Source: Amblyornis subalaris (lineage: Eukaryota; Chordata; Aves; Passeriformes; Ptilonorhynchidae). From it: a DNA stretch of 64,000 nt. The translations under genes were made by a program, and so were the position numbers. This document shows positions 1 through 64,000 of the stretch, one piece after another. Below the pieces are notes generated by a model. The model was given only the letters and a program-made list of their open reading frames with translations. It made no database searches and was not told the DNA's origin. The DNA lies in NCBI GenBank assembly GCA_018881555.1, contig JACAXG010000076.1, positions 1,622,003 through 1,686,002 on the forward strand. The letters are read 5' to 3'. The number at the start of each line of letters is the position of its first letter. Position 1 is the stretch's first letter.

Positions 1-3000
1 AGAAAGCGCGTTCATTTCAGGTCCTCCCCAACACTGCTTGACTGCCCCCTCCCCTGCTGGCACGGCACTGAAGGGATCCATGCAGAAGAAACCATCTGCT
101 TAACAAGCAAGATGTCCAGTTTATCTTGCTGCAAACAACGTCACCTTGGAAAAGTGTATTTGATTACAGAGAAAGCAGGAAAAAATATTGTTTGACTGAT
201 GTCCAAGCAACTAACAAGGCAATTTGTAACTTCCATGTGCAAAGAACTGGTGCATCTATAAATCTGCCCAAAACAGCACCTCTCTTTCTGCAAGAAAAGT
301 GTCACCTCACTTAATTGCTCACGACATAATGCTGACTTTGGCGGTTTGCTGCAGGATTGAGTTCCAGCAAGTCAGCTAGAAAGAGTTTTTCCCATTTGCT
401 AAGATGTAAATTATCCTTCTCTTTTGTGACCCCAATCCTTGGTACAATCAACTGAAAGAAACTGGAGCTGCCACACTTTCAGGGTCCTGAATTCATCTTC
501 ACTTTGGGCTATATGTTCCAGCACATTTATTTGTAAAGCTCTAAAAACCTTGTGTGTACTCTTGTTACAGTTACAACAGAAGGCCCTTTCTTGCTCCAGG
601 CATGAACATGGGGCAAAATCCTAAAAAGGCCTTTACATCTCAAAAAAGGGTCACATACCCTGCAAAAATAACACTTCCCTCTTCCCCTTTGCTTAGGTGC
701 TGGCACACACCAAAGGTGGGATTTCCTGCCTGCAATTAAAGGCAGGCTCAGCTCTCTGCTGATACTGATTCATTCAAAGGGACTTTTTTTTTATTAAATC
801 TGGCTAACTTCAGATTACAGTAGAAGAGGGAAGGCTAAACCAGGGCAAGATGACAAACTACAGCTCAGTAAATCCAATTATGCTGCCCTGCAAAGTAGTA
901 CCACACAAACTCCTATACTGCCAATACTGCAAGTCTTGAGGTAGCCATATAACTCCTGCATCCAGCACAAATCAAGTATGTGGACAGGGGTTTGAGCTGC
1001 TCAGGTCAGTTATCCTGGGTTTAATGATCAATGTGGTTTTGAGAAAGATGCTGTAACATGTAGAAGACAGTGTAACTTCTGTCTGTACATCAAACTATTC
1101 TCACTGAGATCAAAAGAATGACATCTTGAACAGAATTTAGAACTCTCCCGTTACAGTAATTACTGGCCTCCTCTCTCTGTGCTAACCATGGAAATGCACA
1201 GCATCTGTAACTTCTAAAGACATTCAGAGTTCAGGCTGTTCCTGTAATGCTGAGGCTGGGGGCACCCAGGAGCTCTAGTTTGCTGTTCATGTCCACGAGC
1301 AGCAGCCATGTCATCCATAATTCACAGCAGTCTGGCACAGGCTCCCACAGCCCCTCTGGCTGTGGGTTTGCATCGTACCACACAAAAAACCACCTCAGGG
1401 ACACGCAGTCATCATCATGCAGAAACTCCATCCCTTCTCCTCCGTGCTAGAAGCGATCTTGTTCCTCAAGTGATTCCCTGTGGTATTATGCAGCAGTCCT
1501 GCCATACCCTGGATAGGTGGAGAGCTCAAATATATATTGCTCTGCAAGCAACCAGCCTTCATCCTCCTCCTTTTTCCCACCCGTTCTCTCTGGCGCACCA
1601 GTATTAATTACCATCAAAGCACTTCTTTAAGGTAGCACAGCCTCCAGGACACAGAAGGTATTAAATCACTTCCCTGTTTCCCTGGCAGCCAAGACCTATG
1701 CCAAAACCACGGTGGTTTTGCTGTGGTGTTCTTAGAACTGATAAACCCCTTTTGCTTAAACTGTGACAGCTGCCAGTGGCACAGCACTGTCTCATCTCAG
1801 CGAGCCCTTTACTACCTTTTCTCAGGCACAGCAATTGAATAAAATCTGCACAGCATTTTTCTCTGTGTGGCATAAACTGACCAGCCAGATCAGAAAATCT
1901 CATCAGGAGTCATTCCAATGTCCCCACCCAAAGGACATTTACGAATGTGGCTCCAAGGTCCCCCTTTCCCCTGATCACACTGACAGCTCTGTGCACGAAC
2001 AGACGCTCCCAGCAGGGAGTTTAAACACACAGCTTGAATGTTTTCATGGCACACACTAACTGTGCTCAGCATGAGGAGGGCTTCTGCTTGGAGCTGGCAG
2101 CCTGCAAGTCTCATCTCTTCTGCACCTTCTGGAGCTCCGAGCCCAGCAGGGCTGCAATTCCATCTTAAACACTGCAGCACCTTCCTAAAAATCATGACTT
2201 TTGTCACATGAGCTGTTGATTAAGGTGGACCTCTGCAACTCCATACCTGAACCAGCCTGCTCACTCCCATGAAACAACCTGCACTTGGAATCCTCATCAC
2301 CTTCAGTGACTGCCATGTTAAGCCACACACCAGGGCCCTTAAGGTGAGACCACAAGAGACCAGGTCACATCACCTTCAGCTGTAACTCAAGCCACTAAAG
2401 CTGATGAAAGAATACTTTATACTTTTGCCCTAACACTTTAATCAACAAACATTTTTTTTGTATTCTGAAAAACTATTACGTGATAAAATTTTGCTATAAA
2501 GTTTGCTACATCTCCTACCTCAACCATTATTAGTTAGCAGAGGATCAGAACGACTTACCAGTACTCTAAGCCAAGTTCAAGATGTATTAGAAACACACCC
2601 CTTAGATTTATCTCCAATACATTTCAATTTTACCGCACTTCCTCCTAGCAGATCATTTCTGTACAAGGACATAAGACAACTTTCAGATCAGGTTCATAAG
2701 GGAACAATACGGAATGTTCTAGTCTTGTAACTACTCCAGGTAGCGCTCAGATTGTAGATTTTGAATTTCCTAGGAGATGAGGGTTCACACAGAGAAGAGG
2801 TTTTTGCTAAGACTGGGCACATAAATCTGCATTTCTGGCTGGATGCTATTAGGCATCCTGACAGATTCTGTCTTTATTAGTTCATTGCCTGAATTACCTA
2901 ACTGCTGAAATTTACTAAAATAGACTTCACCTCCATAAAATACAGAAAACATTTAATTTCACATTAAAAGATTGTTGAAAGATGACTTCTGATAAGAACC

Positions 3001-3889
3001 TTGCTATTTAACATTGCTCTTTAGCAGTCTTGCAGGGTCCAGGACTTTTACAGTGCCATATGTGGCAATTTCATTTATGACAATTTGGGCCAAACACTGT
3101 AGTGTTTCAATACAAGGTATTCCACAAAATTGGTTAGCAAACTGCTTCTGCAGTTCTCAGGGGTAAATCAGATAAATCATATTCTTCTCCCATTACTTCT
3201 GGAATAGAAATCAGAAAATTCTATTTACAACAGCGTTTACCCTACGTACTTGTATGCACTGCATTTGTAAATCTATAAGCTACAGTATTATTTTTTCTAC
3301 GCTCACTAGTTACTGCAAGAAATAGCTTCCCTTTAAACATCTGTCCAAGCATGAACTCAGTGGTTCTAAGATTTACAGAGGTCGATTTATTTTTCCTTTT
3401 TTGAGCTTTCTACACTCCCAGTATTAGAACACAACCAAGATTCAGCAGAGCCTGTAACAGGGAGAAGGAAGCTGTGAATTACTTAATCAGCAGTCAGTGG
3501 TGTGATTGGCTTCTCACGCAGGCTCTCCACGGGGAGAACAGCCCACGGCAGCCACTCCTCACATTATAGATCAAACGGCTCCACTTTATTACCTCTCACA
3601 GCCCATTTCAAAGGTTTCCACCTCAGGAGGCCTCAGCTCAGAGCTGCCTGTGATAGGCTGCCATGAACATCACCCACCTCCTGCCGAAACGCTGCTGCAC
3701 GGGAAGAACTGACCGCCTTCCTCAGCCTGAGAGGCCTGGGCGGTGTCTGCACGGGGAAAAGAACAGAACAAGGCCATTTAAACCCCGTGCAAATTAAAGG
3801 AAAATTTTACATCTTCTCCACAAGGAGCTCGTTACTACAAGTTTTGCACATATTTTCCCCAAAGTATCACCAACCCCCAGCGGTTATTG
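1..3889. other. Intergenic, no recognised gene
   Basis: AT-rich unique-looking sequence. Open frames here are short; the most protein-like is a minus-strand Trp-rich frame at 1231-1446 and a plus-strand frame at 2503-2730 that lacks an ATG. Neither matches a family I know. No STRBP coding exon, tRNA or named repeat was seen. Confidence 0.5.
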
Positions 3890-4555
3890 TTTGAATCTAA
3901 AGCTCCGTCGTCCTCCACTGCCCTGGTGCTCTCCTGTCACCCAGAGACGCTGGGAGAGCTCTGGGAGGATCTGCATGGTCCCCTCACGAGGCGCCTCCCT
4001 CCCGAAGGGCCCCCCTCCAGCCCAGCAGCTCAGCGGTGCACCCGCTCTCCGCATCTCCTTCCCGCCAGGCAGCCCCTGCCCAGACCCCGCTCCACTGCTT
4101 CTACCCCCTGCGCCGCGCCGCGCCTCGGCCCCCGTGGCCCTCACGACAAACAAAATGGCGCCGCGGGTGCCGCCACCGCGCCGCCGGCTCCCAGGGGCTG
4201 CTCCTGCTGCCAATCACCGCGCCAGCCTATCAGAGCTCGCCGCGGTCTCCGCGGGCCCCACCCCTGGCAAAGCGCGGGAGCCGCCTCAGCGCCCGGCGGG
4301 GGCCCGGGTNCTCGTTGAGCTCCTCCTCGGCTGAACGCACCTCAGAGAGCCGCCCGCCCGGCACGGGTCAGTCAGTTCGGTTCTCCTCATCCCCCGTTCG
4401 GCAAGAACTTACACCACCGTGAGGACACAACCTCAACATTACATCCAACAAACATGGCTCCCGAGCAGAGCCCTCGTGCTCGCCTCATAGCCCGTTTCCT
4501 GCGGTCCCTTTGGCCAGGTTATCCCGAGGAAAAGCCCTCAGTCCCGGATTACACT
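3890..4555. promoter_or_regulatory. Orphan CpG island with YY1-like and CCAAT motifs
   Basis: CpG-dense block about 4 kb beyond the RABGAP1 stop codon. It contains a plus-strand YY1-like site AAAATGGCGCC (4152-4162) and CCAAT at 4210-4214. The ATG in the YY1-like site (4155) opens a 59-codon Pro/Arg/Ala-rich frame ending at 4334, probably a GC-content effect. No recognised gene is attached. It could start a non-coding RNA or the first exon of a neighbour running either way. Confidence 0.65.
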
Positions 4556-6569
4556 GTTCATTAGCATGCAGGAAATGCAGCAAAACCAAGCTCACATTTC
4601 TCAAAAAGCATTAGGATGTGCAGTGGTAAATTCTGGCAAAATATTTGTATGCAGAGACCTTGATGGTTTTTGGTAATACAAAACGAAAAATACTGCATAG
4701 TAAAGTGGTAGAAAAAGGAGGAAAAAATAAAATAGAAAGCAATCCCCGGAGTGTCCACTGCTGGCTCATTTTCAGCATATTTTTTTTTGTTTAGGAAGGA
4801 CCCCCAGTTCAATTCGTGGGCTAGCAAGAGCTTCCCTGATCCATCAGGGCTCCGGGCACGAGGCCGGGAGAGCCACCCGCCCGCAGCGCTGCCCCCGCGC
4901 CTGCCGAGGGCTGGAAAACCTCTCTGGATTAAACTCTTATGTTAGGCACCTCCGAAGTGTCTAAAGTTAGGCTGGATGAATGCAAGCCAAGCTGTTGAAC
5001 AGATGGAGTGAAATCCTCCTCTTGATAACAGGAACTTTATATCACTGCCACAGATAAGAAGGGCAGCTAAAAAAAGTCAGGGAGGTAGTTATATAAATTT
5101 CAAGACGGCTTACCAGCAATGCTTAAAGGTAAAACTTTCCAATAGATCCTGAATATCCACTTCCAGCTGTGGACCCTGAGCTGGCAAGAAGTTCTGCAAC
5201 ACAAATGAGATTGTGACACTCGAGCTGCCACACCGAGACCATTGGAACTTAATGATACAGCACAAACACGCAAAGCATTTGCAAGTTGGAGCCTGGGGCA
5301 CAGGAGATTAATCCCAGCATCAGCAGAACTGGCACTGAGCTGGAGTTCAGTACTCAAACCCAGCTGAGGCACATGTGAACAGAAAGGTGATTGACTACCA
5401 GAAAATAACCATCTCATTAATGCCCAAAATGCTACCAAACACACTCAATCCTTTGCTCTTACAGGGCTGTAAAATACTCATGCTTACAGCAGCTCTGACT
5501 CAATGTGTTTTTTTACCTTCCTTATTCATAGTTTTGAACATCTGCAAATTCAATTTCCTCATCTTAAAACTGACCTGCTTCCTTGTGTTTCACATGTAAT
5601 TGTGTTTCAAAAGATGCACATCTCAGTGCTGGATCCATTTTTCTTAAGTTAGCTGTGGATGTTTTAGATGGAGTCAAATGTGAAACACATTGGTAATACT
5701 TCCAAGCATCAAAACCCTTCAGGTGGGCACCTAAAATAATCCGTGACTGGAAACTGACTATAAAGTGTTTCGGATGAAATGCTGTGAAGCAATTATGCAT
5801 GTTCTGCATCTGTACTAAAATGGGAGTATATGCTGCATGCAATTTGGAGGTGATGTTTACTTAGAGAGTAGAACTCCTCTGAACAATAAAGCAGTTTTTC
5901 TCCTCCCTTTAAGTACCTTAAGTTTTTGGAGGAAAGTATACACTATTATACTAGTTCTCAGTCCCTTTGAGGAAGACAAGAGAATGAAGTGCTCTGGACT
6001 TGGATTGCTTCTTCCTCTCCCTTACTTACCTTTAAACTTTCTCTAAAAGTTGCAATTATTGAGAAATTTCAGAGCTGACCTTACCAAGGGATGCACCTCT
6101 GGAAAGACAAAGCAGCAGAGACCACACACAGCCACATAATGCCATTCTCTTACAGCAAAAGTATGGCTGGAAAAGTGACATCACAACAGCCTCCTAGAGC
6201 AGGGCTGCTTTCCGAGTCACCTTTAGTCATTTTGGTGACAAAAATANATTTGCAGTCCTGGTTATCTCTGCAGAACACAGGGATGGGGAGCTGAGCAGCC
6301 CCGTGACCCAGTTAGCGCAGCCCTGCAGTCGCACGGCTGAGCCCGCGCTCAGTACGGCCACTAAACCCTGCTGAAGATGACGTGAACCACACTTGACCCC
6401 ACAGAGTTTGTTACTGATGGTGATAAGCAGAGATAGCCTACATTTATTTTGCAGATTCAAGCAGAATGTGGAGGGCCATGGAAAAAAAATGTTCTAAATT
6501 GGACATGTTTGAGAAATACTGAGTCACAAGTTTCAAGCTGCACAAGGTCATTTTTGCAGTTTCTCTTTT
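4556..6569. other. Intergenic region between orphan CpG island and RABGAP1 3' end
   Basis: Contains a GC-richer patch at about 4850-4915 and two exon-like minus-strand segments (5575-5814 and 5114-5193) with GT and AG borders and compatible phases. I do not recognise their product. Otherwise nothing. Confidence 0.45.
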
Positions 6570-6586
6570 CAAAGCAAACCCTAGAT

Positions 6587-6592
6587 TTTATT
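6587..6592 (-). terminator. RABGAP1: Candidate distal poly(A) signal of RABGAP1
   Basis: AATAAA on the minus strand about 1.8 kb after the stop, followed within 50 nt by a T/G-rich segment (GGGTTTGCTTTG, then TTGTGC) typical of a downstream element. Confidence 0.4.
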
Positions 6593-7370
6593 ATATAAAA
6601 CCAGTGTTGGCAGCACTTAGAACATGCAGTCTATTTTAGCAAAGCCCTTTGCAGCATGACTATGGTTTCAGTCTTGGAGAAGCCTGCAGATGCTACTGGT
6701 TCTACTTTAAGAAGAGAATTAGTTTTATATTGCAAAATATTTAATAATTTCCTGTTCAAATGAAATGAAACAACAAAATAGTTATACAATTTTACTAGTT
6801 TATATTTCAATTCATAAAGTATACACACTGCAACTATGCTACCACAATGTCCACGCATCTAATATTGATGGAGTTACAGTATTTTTTTTTGGTATTAAAC
6901 AATAGAGATAATGTATGCAGTTAAGGAAAAAAGCTTGGACATAGCATGTTCTATCCTGTAGTTACAGAGTACATTAGCTAGCATTAGTACAGTAAACAAG
7001 AAAAAGGTAGAAATACAAAATAAACCAAATATCTTTATATACAAACCAGTGCCTCTTATTGTTACCAGCTTATACTCACACTGCACACAAAATTTATCCA
7101 CTGATGCAATAGATACTTCAGCATAACACAAACCATTATAAATTAAAAAAATTACAAGGTGCAAAACTCCATTCTACAGCTTTCTGGTGAGAACTCAATA
7201 CAATCCAAGGAATGAGAACTCCAAGCACGTTTAGCACCTATTAGTGCAACTGCATTGAGCGTGAAAAATGACCTACACCACCTCAGAACGCTACCAGGGA
7301 AGCGAGTTGGACAGCTAGAGATGCTCGCAGCTACACTCACGCTGTGATTTTTGCCTCAAATATATCTCAG

Positions 7371-7376
7371 TTTATT
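7371..7376 (-). terminator. RABGAP1: Candidate proximal poly(A) signal of RABGAP1
   Basis: AATAAA on the minus strand about 1.0 kb after the stop codon. Canonical hexamer; downstream GU-rich support is modest. Confidence 0.35.
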
Positions 7377-7925
7377 GTTTCTTTGTCCCATTCATACCTA
7401 TGTGCAAAACTAAAACCTGGGAGCTCTGTCGGAGCTCCGCAGAAGGCCTGCTACAGCCAGGTAAAAACAAACAAACAAAAACAAAACAAAAACCTGACAA
7501 AACCCAGACAGACTCCACTGAATGTCAGACCATCCACATAATTCGCACTTATGAGCAGTCCTGGTGTTGGGGATTGGAACGCTGTTGATATGTGGATCAA
7601 ACAATATGACACAAGTGAAACGGAAATTTGCCAACAATTCCGGTTATTCTTGTCTAGCACTTCGACAAGGCTCCCAGCCTCCGGTGGTGAATTTGTTTGG
7701 CAGCCCATGCCAAAAAAGCCCAGAGTTGCATAGAATTGATTAGTAACAGAAAGAAATGCCAAACACAGAGAGATGGATGCTGCATCTACTAAAACAAAGT
7801 GGGGTTGCTCGACAGGAATGCTGAAATCATCCCCATTCATAAAGCAAAACATGTCACCTCCTACTCTCCATTTCCTACCTCTGGGGACTGCTTTCTGGCA
7901 CTGATGTAGTTCTTGATAAAGTTGT

Positions 7926-7969
7926 ATTTTTTTGTTGCTTTTTTCCTTTTTTTTTCCTTTTTTTTTTTA
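7926..7969 (+). repeat. T-rich tract (A-rich in the RABGAP1 3' UTR sense)
   Basis: Runs of 7 to 12 T broken by G or CC. On the transcribed strand this is an A-rich block about 400 nt after the stop codon. Confidence 0.75.
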
Positions 7970-8364
7970 CTTTGTTAGTGACACTTTTCCTTTCAAATAA
8001 AATATTAAAAAAGGTTATAACTGTAAAAAAACCTATCATATGTAAACTTAACAATTAGGGTTTGGTAAGTTCTCGTACCTAGTCTGTGAAAAGCCTCCAG
8101 CCAGATGCAGAATGGAGTGTTTCTCTGAAGAGCTTCAATCTAGCTACATCACCTGTTAAATATCAGTAGTATGAACATCCCATGGCTAGCAATAAAACCT
8201 CTCTTGTGTTTCCATCCTCTTTATCACTGACCTATTGAAATCCTGACATGCTGTGTTTCTATTATATTTACATTCTGGTCCTCTCATGTCACAGAATTAA
8301 ACATCTGGCCAAGGAAGGCAACAAAAGGTGTTGTGTTAAGAAGGTGTGTTTGACAGAACTCTTT

Positions 8365-63608
<55,244 letters not shown>

Positions 63609-63610
63609 GA

Positions 63611-64000
63611 CTTAAAAAGGAAGTTCGATTCATGAATGAGATTAAATATGTTATAAACTCCTGAAAAACAAAAATCATAAAAATACTTATATAAAACTTC
63701 GTGCTAAAATGCTCAAACGTTTCTTTTCAGAAACCTGCTGACTAGCTATAAAATGTAATCCATCTGACAGCACAACCAAGCTCCAGCTCCTCTGTCATTA
63801 TACACTCACAGTCCTGCCTTCATTTTGCTACGCAGCACATGCTATTACAGCACTGGTTTCCACAGCTCACAAAAGGGAAGCTAATACATCTTTTTGCAGT
63901 ATTTCATGATCATGTCAGGCATCATTTTCTACACACCACACAAAACAGGGCCTTGAAACATACATTACACTTGTTGACAATTAAGGCCAGAACAATGAAG
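63611..64000 (-). other. RABGAP1: Part of the RABGAP1 5' UTR intron
   Basis: Sequence upstream of the acceptor of the first coding exon. It runs to the window edge with no CpG island or promoter, so the main promoter lies further out. Confidence 0.7.

Larger units (their letters stand above)
6570..8364 (-). other. RABGAP1: Probable RABGAP1 3' UTR
   Basis: AT-rich sequence directly after the stop codon, without open reading frames of coding character. It includes an A-rich block on the sense strand (complement of the T-runs at about 7926-7969) and an (AAAC)-like run near 7461-7495. Its end is uncertain: minus-strand AATAAA hexamers occur at 7371-7376, 6587-6592 and 6443-6448. The end given assumes use of the 6587 signal. 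Confidence 0.5.

Noticed and set aside
3884..4422. Open frames of 109-147 codons on both strands
   Set aside because: Composition effect of the CpG island at 3890-4555; low-complexity Pro/Arg/Ala products.

Overview
The window is vertebrate nuclear DNA, most likely from a bird. The main gene has about 25 short coding exons in GT-AG introns that are compact for a vertebrate. The only interspersed repeats I can name are CR1 LINE 3' ends of the avian type. There are no bacterial-style operons. About 40 isolated single N bases are scattered through it.

The minus strand is dominated by RABGAP1 (TBC1D11/GAPCenA, a Rab GTPase-activating protein). All 25 coding exons, from the start codon at 63608 to the stop at 8365, could be placed by reading the protein across GT-AG junctions. 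They sum to 3210 nt (1069 codons plus stop), the length I recall for human RABGAP1. Only the non-coding first exon and main promoter, beyond 64000, are missing. Domain order is acidic/Ser-rich N terminus, PTB/PID domain, a conserved middle domain, TBC Rab-GAP domain with both catalytic fingers, and a long C-terminal coiled coil.

Intron 12 (23976-45464, 21.5 kb) interrupts the TBC domain and contains a complete intronless GPCR gene, GPR21, on the same strand (37226-38272, 348 aa). A CpG island of about 1 kb lies just upstream of it (about 38456-39440). That island also carries a minus-strand ATG plus splice donor whose phase fits RABGAP1 exon 13, suggesting an internal promoter for a short RABGAP1 isoform.

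Layout by coordinate: 1-3889, no recognised gene; 3890-4555, an orphan CpG island; 4556-6570, intergenic with weak exon-like ORFs; about 6570-8364, probable RABGAP1 3' UTR; 8365-23975, exons 25 to 13 (C-terminal TBC and coiled coil); 23976-45464, intron 12 with GPR21; 45465-58250, exons 12 to 2; 58251-63458, intron 1; 63459-63610, first coding exon; 63611-64000, start of the 5' UTR intron. In human the convergent neighbour downstream of RABGAP1 is STRBP; I could not recognise any STRBP coding exon here.
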